Part shown: one piece after another, positions 1 through 13,600 of the stretch
Layout of the letters: each line of letters opens with the position of its first letter
Numbering within the stretch: the first letter of the stretch is position 1
Origin: Archilochus colubris
Lineage: Eukaryota; Chordata; Aves; Apodiformes; Trochilidae
Length of the DNA: 64,000 nt
Assembly (NCBI GenBank): GCA_023079485.1
Contig: CM041084.1
Span: 21,666,609-21,730,608 of the forward strand
Direction: 5' to 3'
Position numbers and translations under genes: made by a program
The notes under the pieces: generated by a model
The model's input: only the letters and a program-made list of their open reading frames with translations
The model's database searches: none
What the model was told of the DNA's origin: nothing

Positions 1-3000
1 GGAGTTAAAGCCATGCTCAGTTTGCAGGCATCTCTGTACAGGAGCCACGAGAAGCTGCAGCTGTCTTTGTAGAGCTATCTTTGTACATGCAGTCTGGTAA
101 CTTTTTAGTAGACTTGGTAATTAGAGATACATCATGAGGTATTTATTTATTATTATTATTTAAAACAAACCTCAAAAAACGTTGCCCTCCAACTTCTGTC
201 TGGCTTGGATAAATCTGTATTCCATACCTGTGAACTGATCAAATTTAAAACTGCTTTGCTCCTAAAAAATGGAAAGTTAGAATGGTTTTCTGGTGAATCA
301 ATCAGCTTGGTCCCAAAGTAAATTTTGGAATGGATTTTTCTCAAAAAAGCCAAAGCTGTGGAAGTAAAGAAGAAGTCAACAAATGATTGTGATTCAGTTG
401 TCTTCTGGAAGGTTTGAACTACCCTGTGTAGTTCAGTTCTCTGTGCCTGAGGGGATCCAAACTATCCCCTGCTGTAATGTATATGCTTTAAGCACTAGCC
501 TGTCATCTCAGGCTGAATAATGGCTTGATGGTTCTTAAAAGGAATATAAAAAAATTATTCTTGCTGACATACACATATATCTCCAACTTCGTGGTGTGCT
601 TTCTGTTGTTCATTTCCAGTAACACTTCATTTCAGTAACACTAGGATAAAAGAAAGATGTCTGCTGGTGTTTATTATCATTGTCAGTGAATAACTAATTA
701 TAAATAAAAATAGTGTGGCTAAATGTTACATTCAAGTATTAATTTAACTCATCAAGACTCCGAGCAGGACTTGAAGAGAACCTTCATTAAAAGCTACAGC
801 TTCAGTGGAAGCAGGAAAAAAGACCTCAGTTTTTAAAAAGTGCTGGAAAACAGCAGATGGGCGTTTGAAGAAGTGTGGCAGGACAAAAAAAAAAATAGGG
901 GTTGGAATAAAGAAGATAGAAAAAGGAGTTCTGGACATATGTATACACAAGATATGTCTTTCATACAGGTATGTGAAATTCAAATTTAAAGCTTTGCTCC
1001 ATGACCTTTCACAACTGCTTGCAGTGGCTTAAGCTGTGTTCACAGGAGTGAGGCTTTATCCCTTTATTCATTACCAGAAAATCGCTGTAAATTCTTATTA
1101 AAATAATGGAAAGCAACAAGAACTCTATAAGTCTGTAGTGATAATCATATCTATTATTAATTCTAAGCTGATCCATCATTTTGATTGTACTCTTAGAACT
1201 CTTCTTCTAGTGTTGAACATATTCCTCTCTGAGATTGCATGAAATTTGGATGTGCCCTGGAATGGTATTTTTTTTCCAGTCTTTACTATCTGCAGAATAC
1301 AACCAGAAAGCCTATTATTTTTTAAAAAATAAAACAGCCACAATTCTTTAGAAGATATTTTGAAAGAAACATTAACATACAAAAAGTATACTACTTATAT
1401 TATCTACTATGAATTACAGTAAATCTTACTGTACTCCCTGAGGGTTTTTCATTCTTTAATACAATACTGGAGTTCTGATTAAGAAATAGTGATTTGTTTC
1501 AAAAGCACACAGTGTAAAAAGAAACAAATATTTTTACTCCTTTATTTTTATTAAAATGTTTCCTTCTGGACCATAATTACTTCCCATTAATATCTCCTGG
1601 TGTCTGGATCAAAAGCTGGATCTGAAGTTTGCAGCAAGTATCTTATTTCTTTGTAAAATGACAAACATACCAGACTTCAGAGAATGATTTGGCTCTGGAT
1701 TCAGATTTCTGAATTATGATATGAGGCATTGTTAATACTGAAAAGTTTCAAGTTAAAATGAAACAGTTTTGGGTGCCCTTCAAAGGTTACCTTTATCAGA
1801 TGTTTTCAGAATAATCCCCTTCCCTTGTATAGTATCCTGAAACTTGCCAATGGGCTATTAAAGCAGAAGATAATAGGTTAACAGAACTGTTTTAATCCTA
1901 CCCTCCTGCTATTTTATTTTATTTTTTTCCATTTTATCACACCCCAGAAACATTTTAAGGAATCTGAAAAAGAGTGTAATTACTTTTTGCAGTGGCTGAA
2001 CAGAGCAAATAAGCAGGTCTCTTCCATTTCAAACTCTGAAGTTCTACCCATATATATACATATCTGTGTCTTTGTATTTGAATATATGTATAGAATGTAT
2101 ACAGCCACATGCACAGAAAGTCAAACTTTCTCAAACATTGATTAATCAGAAGAAATTTTATCATCTTATTTCCTTTCATAAAATATGAAATATTGCATTT
2201 GCTTTTTATTATTTATACAATTAGAAATAGTTATTCCTGTATTTATTTAAAATGTAAAATAAATTTGTTTTCAAAGGCAAATATTTATAACAAAAGTAGC
2301 AGTCTGCAATTTTTACAGGTCATAAGCAATAAATAGTGCCTTAAATTACAACCTTGGTCATGTCCCTGATCCTTTTTGATCCCTATCAAAAATTAAATGG
2401 CATTTTCATGCTTCAGCTGACTTCCCCTAAGGAACTGAAGGTGTGATTAAAGCAAACACGCTTAGTAAAAAGTTTTTTAAATTAAACTGACAAACTTCTC
2501 ACTGGAATTTGAAGAAATTACATCTATTGTTATATGCAAAACACATGCAATATTACTTATTTAAGCAGTCTACTTTCTTAAAGATTTTAGCTGTAATATC
2601 TGCTTTCAGAAAGAATTATGTAGGCTTACTCTTAGCCATGGCAACGTATAATCCTGCTGCTTGCTGTTAGTGTCTTGGAGCTGGCTGAGGGATGGGCCAC
2701 TGAAAACCACTGCAGTTCACATCCTTGCCCTGGCTTCATATTCTCCATGTCAGCCAAACACTCTCATGATACTTCCAAGTTGTAAATTAGTATTGTGTGT
2801 AGGAAAAAAAAAAATCCGCCCTCTAGTAGCACTTTTAATTGAATGATTCTTCAACTGGAGTGTTAGTAGTGTGTTTGTCAATTGTTAATTGAAGTGTAGA
2901 TACAGCTACCACTTAAACACAGTTTTTGTCTCAATCTCATTCTAATCTTTCAACATTGCTTGACTCAGACCTCAGACTATTACCACAAAGAGCTCAGGCT

Positions 3001-4570
3001 CTAAAAATAAGCTGATGTGAATTAAAAGGGAAAAAGAGACAATACTACACAATGTAATGAAGCATGTCATTATTTGTAGATATATATGTGGACGTGTTAA
3101 GATACATGTGTAGATACACAGAAATAATACATCACATTTCTGCATGTACTCTATGTGAAAATGAATCTTTTCCTGTTTCAACACCCTTTGGCAAAGTCAT
3201 AATTGTTAATATCATATTTTGAGGGATTGCATTTAGGGAAAGAATAGAAGCACATGTTACTGTTCAAGACAGTGCACTTGCAGTTGATCTTGTATGTCGT
3301 GGACTGCTTTCTGTTAAAGAGTGAATCCAATACAGAAAAGCATCTTAAAGAGTGTGCAGACAGATAAGAGATGTAAATCCTATGCCTGCTGATGCCTTGT
3401 CATGCTAAAGATCAGCAGGATAGCAGATAATTATGGCTCAAGAACCAACTTAAGCAGAAAACATTTGTTTTATTAGTACTGTCCTTGCCATTTTCCTTCA
3501 CTTATGTAACATGATAATCATGTTAGCCAAGAGGCTGATCTGGACACCAGGGAAGCATAAGAGGTGTATGGGAGCTTGCAGGACCAGCTCTATGGATGCT
3601 TTTGGGTTGCTGCTTGTACCTTAGCAAGCCAGTTTGTCCAAATATTTTCCTCATGCTTTGTGGCCCCTGCAGTGGTTGTTTATAAACTCTTTCATATGGA
3701 GAATAGGAGGCACGTTTTCAGGGATTCCCAGCGAGACAGATTTTTAAAACTAATTTGGAAGTCCCCCTTGCAGCTTCCAAATACAATTAAGTCAAAAACT
3801 GTAAAAAGAAAGCATCAAGCTCCACAAGGAAGAGAAACCCTCCAGCATTGAAATTAGTCCCTGCTGACAATGAAGATAGGAAGACACAAATTATAGCTTG
3901 ACAGGGAATGGCACAAATGAGATCAGGATATGCTGATGTCTGTTTTTTGCTTGCATAATGACTTTCCTTCCCAACTGACTTTTTCTCCATCAGTTTGAGA
4001 AAGAAAAGTTTCCATAAATGGTCTGGTTTTCCACAACCTTAAGGACAGTGGAAAACTGAAAGGCAAAGCAGAAAAACAGGAGGAAATGGCAAAAACAATT
4101 CTACCAATGCATTTAAATTAAGAATTTGGGGTTTCTGCCTTTAGAATATTTTTCTGAAGCACAGAGTTGACCAGCATGTACCAGCACGACATGTTCCTTA
4201 AGCTTAATTCATTCTACTGCAATAATAAGTGGCTCATCTGATCACTCATTTTCCTTCTTACTAAGGTACAGAAGTTGAATGCTGCCTTAGGTTATTAGGC
4301 AACAAGCCTCATTGCTTTAGTCAGTGAGTGCTGCTTTAGGCTGGTGACATTAGCATATAGCTTGTGTTTCTCATACGTAATTAAAATCCGTAATAAGTAC
4401 AAATTAAAGACTGCTCTACATTAACATTCTAGTGATATGAATCCCTTAAAACTTTTAGGCAAGTTTTTTGGGTTATATTTCATTACATGTTCATAAAGCT
4501 GTACTTTTTACTTTCAGATGTTGAATAAACCAACACTTGTTTTACCTCTCTTCTCTTAATTTCACGTGGT
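1..4570. other. Intergenic, no gene recognised
   Basis: AT-rich unique-looking DNA. Open frames are all under 100 codons, overlap one another on both strands, and show no familiar domain or conserved splice context. Only small homopolymer and AT-rich tracts are seen. I find no RNA gene and no clear interspersed repeat here. Confidence 0.7.
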
Positions 4571-5458
4571 TGTGATGGGTTGACCTCGGCTGACCACCAG
4601 TTACCTACCAACCCAGTCTTTCACTCCTCCACCATCAACAGCAGCAGGGAGAAAATATCTGAAAAGCTCAAGAGATAGGGACAGGGAGTTCATTCAGCAA
4701 GTGCCATCATAGTCAAAACAGACTCACCTTGGGGGAGATGAATTTAATTTATTGGCAATTAAACAGAGCATGACAAGAAGAAATAAGAAAAAAATCTAGA
4801 ATCCCCTTGCCTGCACCATTCTCTTCTTCCCAGGCTCAGCTTCATTCCCAGCTCTTCAGCCTCCTCCATGGAGTGGCACAGGGGATGGGAAATGAGAGCT
4901 GGAGTCTCTGCTGCTCCTTCCTTCTCACGCTCTTCCTCTGATCCACCGTGGGCTCCCTACCATTAGATACAGTCCTGCATGAACTATTTCTGCCAGAAAT
5001 CCTGCTCCATCATAAGTTCTCCATTATGACACAGCATTCTTTGGGGCACACCTACCTGCTACAGTGTGAGCTTCAGTGTGGATATCTGCTCCACTGTGAC
5101 CTCTGTGGGCTGCAGGAAAAGGGCCTGGGTCACCATGGTCTCCATCATGGACTTCAGGAGAGTCTCTGCTCCAGTGCCTGAAACACCTTCTACCGCTCCT
5201 TCTTCACTGACCTTTGTGTCTGCAGAGTTACATATTCTCACTCCTCTCAGTTTGTGTTCACCATTTTTTACCCTTTCTTAAGTGTGACATTACAGAGGTG
5301 CTACCAACATTGCTGATGGGCTCAGCTTTGGCCAGCAGTGTATCCATCTTGTACCCAGAGGGAACAGGGTCTGTCTGACACTGGGGCCTTGTGTATTCTT
5401 ATAGTAGCCATTTCTTGACCTGCCCTTCTACCAGGACCTTCCCAGGTAAACCCAAGAC
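4571..5458 (-). mobile_element. Solo LTR of an avian endogenous retrovirus (long, ERVL-like)
   Basis: Read on the minus strand, the segment begins near TGTCTTGGGTTTACCTGGG and ends near GGTCAACCCATCACA, giving TG...CA termini. It contains repeated short motifs around 'ctgctcca...gtgga/tgg' typical of a long LTR family I have seen in many bird genomes. On the minus strand an AATAAA lies at 4753-4748, and a degenerate TATA-like ACTTAAG lies near 5280. No retroviral gag, pol or env is adjacent, so it is a solo LTR. No convincing target-site duplication remains, which fits an old insertion. The retroviral class is my inference. Small open frames inside it are not genes. Confidence 0.7.
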
Positions 5459-6239
5459 AATAGTACATCAGATAGGTTAGAAAAAAAAAATATAATCTGT
5501 CAAAGGATACAGACAGAAGAATGGATTAGAAGGTCTCACTTTCCTACAAATAGCCAGCTTTTTGTTGGACTCCTGCTATTGTACGATAGGTTTCCTGATG
5601 GCTGATACAATATTTGGGTTAATATTTGGTTAGCAGAACTTGCAGTGGGAAAATGCAGATATCCTCTGGAAATTCTTTTAATGGCCAAGAGCACTGCAGG
5701 AACACAACTTTTGGAATCGGTAGTGATGGAAACACCTACAACAAGCTGCTTCACAGCTCTTCTCACTTGTCCTTCTTCCCCAGAAGGCAATTAACTTTTG
5801 GCTAAGATCATGTGAATATGTAGCAAGATACTATTGATTGTATTGGTTGCTACTGAACTGCTGTTGGAACAGACTCTTCAATCAAGTACTGCCTCTGGAA
5901 AATGAATGGTTTCTTTGCTCATCAGGAGAAACATTATAATTAAAGGCATAAATGCCATGATTCAGCCTGTATTTTCCACTGACATGTAGAGATAAGGGGA
6001 TTGTGCGGTGCAATGGTGGAGGCTTACATGGTTAATCTTCAGTTTGGGCAATATAATAATTTATAATGTAATGGATCACAACTGGTCATACTGCCACTAC
6101 TTAAACATATTATTTAGTAGTCAAGGGGATGTTTTCGTTATTTTACACTATTAGCATATTATACTTTTGCCTTGTATTTCTACTCTACATCACATTAAGT
6201 TTTTCTTCATAAAGGTCTTTCCCCTTGGCTTTTTGCTGC
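5459..6239. other. Intergenic, nothing recognised
   Basis: Short AT-rich spacer between two LTRs. There is an A-rich run near 5481-5490. I see no gene or repeat family. Confidence 0.6.
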
Positions 6240-6787
6240 TGCTCTGGGTTTGGCTGGTATGAAGTTGATTTTCTCCACTGCAGCCTTCATGGTGCTGTGG
6301 TTTTGATTTGTGACTACAGAACAAATCAGTGTTTTGGTGAAAAGTGCTTGCACAGCATCCAGGCTTTCTTGTCATCCCTGCCTCCAATGAGTGGGTGAGA
6401 GAGGACACAGCCAGGACAGCTGACCCAAACTGACCAAAGGACCTAAACTAACCACACCACATGATGTTGTGCTCAGCACTAAAAGCTGAAGGAGTGGAGG
6501 AGGAAGGTGGGGATAATTGTGATTTGATGTTTGTCTTCCCATGTAATGCATGCGAGTTCTGAGGCTTTCAGTTTCAGGAAGTGATGGGACATCTGCCAGC
6601 TGATGGGGAGCAATGAGTACATTCCTTCTTTACAGTACTTGCACATGCTGCTTTTTCTTCACCTATTAAATGGTCTTTATGGACTTATGAACATGAGTGT
6701 TCTCACTGCCTTTCTATTTTCTCCCCATCCTGTAGAAGGGGGGAGAAAGCAAGCGGATGGCTGGTGCCTAGATGTTGGCAACAACCC
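6240..6787 (+). mobile_element. Solo LTR, avian ERV family (copy 1, plus strand)
   Basis: It starts near TGCTCTGGGTTTGGCTGG, a diverged form of the TGTCCTGGTTT...GGCTGG start of a common avian LTR. It includes the conserved block 'acacagccaggacagctgac' at about 6407-6426, a central stretch with TTTGTCTTCCCATGTAA, the polyadenylation-type signal ATTAAA at 6665-6670, and an end similar to GGTGCTTAG...GGCAACA. The same blocks occur in the same order, inverted, in the copy at 27366-27940. It is diverged, with no internal retroviral sequence and no clear target duplication. Borders are uncertain by about 10 bases. Confidence 0.72.
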
Positions 6788-8945
6788 CCTCATAATTCTC
6801 CCTTCAGCCCTCCACAGCTCTCCAGGCTCTTATTTCTTTGTGCATATCAATCTCCATGCTACCAGCACAATTAAAGTTTCTCTTTTCAGCCACCATGTGC
6901 AAAGGTCAAAGAATAAAACAAACAGACAAGAACAGCTCAAGCTGTGTGAAAGCTGCTTCTAGCTACTGAAAGGTGAAAGTTTGCTCTTCATTGATGGATT
7001 GTTTATCTCAATGTCAATGGGACTCGGGCAATCTCAAGTGCTTTCTTAGCCAAGGATCTCTTTCATAAATAAATTTGAAGACATGTATAGTTACAAGATT
7101 TTATTTTAGCGTGGAGAACACCTAGATACTTAAACGGATGCCTTCAGAAAAACATAACAAAACACACACTTCATGTAGTTAAGATATCAGACCCTTTATA
7201 TTTCTAAATAGACAGAAGACATCTCATGTTACGTAATTGCACTTTGGCATGAGCAGAATGAAGTTGCCTCCTGTAACACATGCAGATACATTGAATGTTG
7301 TTAACAAAAACAATTATCAGAAAGGTAGGTCTCTTAAAACTATTAAAAAGAATTTTACTGTCTACAGCAGTTCAGATGATGTTTGTCAGCACTTCTAATT
7401 TATGTTGAGAAACATTAGTTTCACTGAATAGAATGTGTGAACCTGTGGTGTTCAAAAATCAGGGGGAATGAATGAGGAATCACCCCCTTCTCAAGGCCAG
7501 ACACCAGCAGCTGCTGTCAGCAGGGCCACTGGAGCTGGAGTTATTTCAGCAGTGACTCAGGTGGCTTCAGACTCTGGAACAAGCTCTTCCACATCTTGGT
7601 CCAAAGCCACAGAATTGGGTGACCTTGTGTTGCAAAGACAACATCTGTTGCAAAGGACATCTGTTTAATATGGCTTTTAGAGGATGTTAAAAGTGAAGAC
7701 ATTGAACAAACATTTTTGGATGTGGCTGGCTGGATTCCTGCTGTATCGATCACTCAGTTTTGCTGAGATTCACTTTCCCTCTTAGCTGTGTTAGAGCATC
7801 TCAGATACTGAATAGCTGTTTTCTGGGTTTTGTGTTTTTTTGATTGTTTAGTTGGTTGGTTTTTTTTCTTGTTTTGTTTTGTTTATTTGGTGTTTTTTTG
7901 TGGGTTTGTTTTGTTTTTTAAAGTAAAGTGAATAGGATTAACTTGAGTCTTTTGCTGAATCTGAGTGAAGATAAATACAGTGTCATCTATTACTTTAGTG
8001 TTACTTCTGTTCTAAAAAGAAGAAATTACAGGATTAATTCACTTTTCTTTTTGACATGACCTAGAAAACCAGGTTGTTTTGCAGACCTCAAACTTTGCAC
8101 AAAATAACACAAAAAGCTTTGCTATTTACTAAATGGTTGAGTTGATAGGAATATTTAAAATCTGAAGCTAAGACATTTGAGGCACTATTTGCAATTCAGA
8201 TGAGTGAAAACACTCAGTACAACATTAAAATCAGAAAAAAAGAGAAATTAATATTTTAGCCCCATTAAAAAAAACAGAAAAGTTGCTTCTCACATGTACC
8301 ACCTATTCATACAGAAACACTTCAGTAATATTTTTTTGGTTTTAATTAATGTCCTGCAATTTTCCCCTGTATTGTATTATCTGGTCTCACAGGCTACCCT
8401 TGGTCCAGATTTCATAATTTCCATATTTTCATATTTAAATAGAATTCTGCACATTCTGGTCTCACAATGTTAAATATGATTGTTTTTAAAAATATCATTG
8501 TATTAAGATGCTAGAGTTAACCTGAAACCCCATAAGACTCTAAGAGGCTGGTTCCCCTCCATTTCAGTGGCAATCTCCTGAGGGACATTCAGAGCAGCTG
8601 CGTATCAGAGCTCTACAGATGTGAGTACCAGCTTTGACCTGCATCCTGCTGTACCTGGAACCTTTGAGGTAGGAAAATATATTCACACTAAGCTTGTGAA
8701 TCCAGTCTGAAATACTTTTTACAAGATTTTGTCCCTACATAATCCTTATGTTTCATATGTTTTCCTACAGAAACAGCTCCTTATTTAGTTGTTATTTACT
8801 CTTCTGTTTTCTAAGTCTGTAGACAAGCCAACAGGGGTGAAGAAATGATACAGTGAGACGGTGAAAACTCAGGATCTCTGAAGTCCAAAATTAATACTAC
8901 TGGCTAGAATCCCTAAACCACTGATATGTGGAAGATCAGGGAGAA
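6788..8945. other. Intergenic, no gene recognised
   Basis: AT-rich DNA without a supported gene. It contains a T/G-rich low-complexity tract, listed separately. Small open frames at 7468-7753 overlap on both strands and have no recognisable domain. Confidence 0.6.
7818..7920. repeat. T/G-rich low-complexity tract
   Basis: About 100 bases dominated by T runs separated by single or double G (GTTTTGTTTTG and TTGGTTGG patterns). It shows no coding structure and no precise tandem unit. Confidence 0.8.
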
Positions 8946-9287
8946 ATCACAATCACAGAAAGGTTTAGGTTGGAAGGAACCTCGAAGATCCTCTGGTTCC
9001 AACCCCTCTGCATGGTGGGACCAGGTTGCTTCATGCCCCATCCATCATGGCCTTGAGCACTTCCAGGGATGAGGCTCCCACAACTTTCCTGGACAACCTG
9101 TGTCAGTGTCTCATCACCCCCAAAATGAAGAATTTCCTCCTAATGTTTAACCTAAAACTACCCTCTTCAGGTACTGGGAGGCCACTAAAAGTTCTCTCAG
9201 AAGCCTTCTCTTCTCCAGACTGAACAACCCCAACTCTTTCAGCCTGTCCTAATAGGAGAGGTACTCCATCCGTCTGATTTGTGGGGC
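8946..9287 (-). mobile_element. CR1 LINE 3' fragment
   Basis: The left edge shows the CR1 3' end in reverse (ATCACAGAAAGGTTTAGGTTGG). It is followed by 'ggaacctcgaagatcctctgg', the 'caacccctctgc' block and, further right, the reverse complement of the terminal pol region (TTCTCCAGACTGAACAACCC, CAGCCTGTCCTAATAGGAGA). The copy is 5'-truncated and its frame is broken, so it is old and inactive. Confidence 0.93.
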
Positions 9288-10514
9288 TAATTGAAATATA
9301 AATTTTAAATACAGATACTCTTCTATCCTTCCTCTCTTTTCATTCCCTACTCATCTATTAACAGTCATTTCCAGAGACAGGATGCAATGAGATGAACCTT
9401 TGATTTGACCAAGTCTTGCCATTTTTGTTCAATTGTACTGTGTAAGAGAATGCTGTATATTGCTCTAGTACCAATGTACACTGATGCAGCTGAGTAGATT
9501 TTGGTCTGATAACCTTGTTTTGTCATTCCCTATATTGTCATAAAATTATATAGAATACAGAGTTGGGCTCATCATTTCACTGGGTATAGCTTTTTCTTCG
9601 TCTGCATAAGGCTGTGAGTGTTCCAGGTAGGAATGGCATTTTTAGTGCATCCTTTCTTTCAGGCTGTACTGTAATGTGCCAAGGTCATCTTCATTACAAA
9701 CACTGCATAATGTTCCTAAAATAGTCTGTGTACATTTGTGCATGCACAGGTTTTTTTTGTAAAAAGATTGCTTTGCCTAAGTATCACTGCAACAATCTCT
9801 TGCTTGTGAAATTGCCTTTCCCTTTGCTACTCATTCCTTTTGACACATAAATGATAATTTTAGATTTTTTTAATAATTGTACTGCACCATTTACTTCAGC
9901 CTGAACCATTTCACCAAATAACAGTCAACTTTTAGCAGTCTTCAAAGGTGATTTATGAAATAATAGTTTGAATGTGTTTTGCATTTTGCAATTTATCCCC
10001 TGATTCAGAGTATTTCAATTTTATTCATTCTGAGTGGTTTTATTTAATTTAATTTTTTTTCTTTAACACATTCAACTGCCCACTTAGAACATAATAGTCC
10101 CTTGTTCGTTGTCAAGGAAGTAAATACAACCTCCAGTATTCCTAAATACGTATTAAGCTTCAGAAAAACACACTTATGACTGTGTCTGAGCACTGGGATC
10201 TGGTGCCCACCAGCCACTTAATCTTAGCACCACGTTGGCACAATACAAAGTATCTTGTAACTTTGTAAGGGATTAAAGAATTCCTCTAGAGATACCAAAT
10301 GCCAAAATGGCATAAGGTATGAACTTGCAAAGAAATGGACTAAAATCTGCCCTCACACTGTTCTATGTTATAAACTTTAAGGCAATCACCTTTCTTTTAC
10401 CTGTCATTGCTTTTGGATTTAAGCTCCATGGAGAAAGTTATCAGAGTGGCTTAGAGCACAGTTCTGTTTTTAATAGAAATGATACCTGTTTTTTCTATTA
10501 CTTCAGAATCAAAA

Positions 10515-10612
10515 ATTAAAAAAACCCAAACAAATTCACCAAAATCAAAACCACCTGTTACTTTAGAAAAAAAAAGCAAACCAAACAAAAAACACCCACC
10601 CCAAAACAACAG
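10515..10612. repeat. A/C-rich low-complexity tract
   Basis: The tract is made of A runs broken by CC or C (AAACCCAAACAAATTCACC, AAAACACCCACCCC). It is a simple sequence with no exact unit. Confidence 0.75.
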
Positions 10613-13600
10613 GAAAAAGGGTTAGAATTAGGTTAAGCATTGATTCAGTGAAAGCTTGGAGCCTCTCACTGGTGATAAGACAATCTTCTGACCTCCTCTT
10701 TTGTTTAGATTTCTCTTCTTGGTCTTGCTGTTTGTAACAGTACAACCTGCTTGGAAAGGGAAGGAGAACGTGTGGCCAGGACTTAAAGTTTGCTTCACAG
10801 TGTGCTGAGTCACAGTGCTGTCTTTTATAACTGCATTGCCTTTGAGACATTCATTTTTTTCATCTGCGGCAGTTTTCATGAATAAATTACTTTAAAAGAA
10901 AAAAAAAAAAGTGATTTTGTGAAAAGGTCTTTTTGTGCCCTGTAATTATCTCATAGAATTTAATCTGGGAAGGTACTGAATAAAATGCTTAATGCATTGA
11001 AGTAGAAAATGTTTAACTTATGCTCATTTTTAAAACAATCTGTTTTCTGATTCTTACAATAATGATGAGGTCTATTTTTAATATACTGCATATTGTCCAT
11101 GCTTGAACATCCTTCCTCTGACAGGACTATTATTCTAACTAAAACTAGAAAAATTGAATTGCTCCTTTCTAGCTCATATACCAGAAGAAAAGGCCCTAGA
11201 ATTTATCACTTTTTAAACAATAGATATCTGTCTGTATTGAAATTAAAAACCAACAAACCACCCTTGTGTATTTTTGCCATGTAAATTTTAATTTAGCATT
11301 TTAAAGTCTGGTTACTTTAATATTATGAAAGCTACCTATTTAAAAAATACCTATTTGTATAACAATAAATGCTCAGCAAAAGTTGTACTAGCAATCTATA
11401 TAACAAGGTATTTTAAGAAAATTGTAAAGTAAGTTTCCCATATACTTGGTTGTGAAAATGCAAAATATAACACAATCAATGGGGGGGGTTAGGTAGGTTT
11501 AATTAATGAAATAATATCTATACACTAACATTTTCTATGATGTGATGTAGTCCTTCAGTGGTTTTTAGAAAACAAATTCTTCATTAGCTTTTGTGGTGAT
11601 AGTTCCTGCCTTTTTTCCTCTGGGCAAAGAGCATTACAAGTACCTGCTCTGTGCTTCTCCATTCCAGGACACTTTTGGATTGAATAAGGATCAATAGAAA
11701 GCTGTAACTATGTGATAGCTGCTATTATCTACCTGCTCTTTCACATGCCATTTAACTGCCAGTATCAGAATGCAGTCCTTAATAGTCTGCCTCACCTGGG
11801 ATTTAGTCCACCCAATCTGTATTTTTGGGGTCTTTAGCTACTGTCTAATTATGAAGACCACAAGCTGAAGGCAGGATAAACTAAACTGGATCACTTTTCC
11901 CAGGTTACAGGTATGATTTGTGTGACTTGAAGACAAAAGATGAAAATTACTATATATCATCAAAGTTTGGTATTATAGAGAGGATCTCACTGTATCATTA
12001 GCATCTACAATGATGAATTCATTTACTACCTTTAAAGATGGGGACATTGGAAGTTAATGTCTGTAGAGACTTAAATGAGAAAGATTTATGGGACTAGGCC
12101 ATATAATTAGAAACTCAGACTTCATTTCCACATGGACAATTCTGTCTATTAAGTCATTACCATGCAGTTATTATCCCTAATCTCTGTTTAACACAATCAC
12201 TAATCTGTGTTTTTGCAAGTAATGCAGTACTAGCAGTGGCAAAGCTTGCATGCACCAGTTGTAGAGTTGTAAATTCACTAAGTGGTGAAGTCTGTGGGAA
12301 TCAAATACAGAAATTAACTAGTTCAGTGAAATTCTAGGTGAAAACTATGCAAAAATTGGATTACTCTTGTGAACAAGTATTAGCAATTATGTTTGAATGT
12401 TAATAAAGCAATAAACTAGTCCACAGAACTGTCACATGTACTCAGTGCCTTTTAGTCATTGAAGGCAGTGCATGATGACTTAATATCATCTGTCAAAATC
12501 AGGACAGTTGTTTAATCCATTATTGCCTATTCCTGAGCATGTCACATAACGTGAGGTGATGTGCAAGCACAAATTAAATAAAACTGCTCCCTCTAAAATT
12601 CCATTTACTTATTTATAATGCAGCTACACAGAAGAAATGGCAAGGAAACAATGAGATCATGCTGAATGGCAATGATCTTGACATGTAAATGGCTTAAACT
12701 AAATCAAGTTATTTTCCTATGAGTTGTGACCAAGTCTGGACAGAGCACCGGGATGTATCGAGTGAAGTAGATTCTCAAAAATTATCAGGAATTGCTATGG
12801 TGACATGCATGGTAACATAATTGAAAAGACAGAAGTCTTTTTTGGAAATTCAGCTCAGCACTGTGACTTTTAATTTGGATGCAAAGTTGATCTATAAAGG
12901 TAAGTACAAAACTTCAGTAGATATTATGGAAAGAGAAGGAAAAGCAAGAAGGACTTGGACTTGTGAAATATTTAAAAGGTTCATTTGGATTTTTTAGATT
13001 CAGAAGTAGATTTTAGAGACATTCAGAAAAAAAGAAATCTTTGTGTCCCGTAATTACAACTCATACAATTCTTGCACAGACTGAGTCTTTCTTAAATTTC
13101 TTTTTTTTTCCCCTTCCTTTCTAAAACAGTATTTAACTCTTCTGTCAAAATGCAACTGCAAAACTGATAGGCTTCACAAAACCACAGCCAGAATATCAAA
13201 TAGGCTAATGGCTAAAGCTTCTTCTAGCAATAGGATATGGAAGGGTGAAACTGATTTTCTGTTTACAGCAAATACTTATGTGCTGGAGAAGATTCACAGC
13301 CACTGAACTGCAGAGCTTGCTTTAATGCTGGGTTTGTAAATACTCTTTAAATCACCCTGTCAACTTAGCCTTCTGTTTCATTACAATTTCTAGTTGGGAA
13401 CAGGCTTTCTTCAATTCAGAATTATTTCCTTCCATTTAAATGTATTGCTTGTGTTTTGCTTTCTTTAAATTGCTCTGCATCAACCCTAAACTGAAATTAG
13501 TCGCATTCTATTTGTTTCCCTCACAGAGCAGAACAAGCAGCTCTTTTTAAAAGTCAATATTTTTATGATGTTTCTCATCCCCACGAGACATAAAAAATGT

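Noticed and set aside
4948..5281. Overlapping frames of 60-77 codons on both strands
   Set aside because: They fall within the long minus-strand LTR and come from its repetitive motifs.
6603..6962. 119-codon plus-strand frame
   Set aside because: It lies mainly inside an LTR and has no retroviral or host domain.
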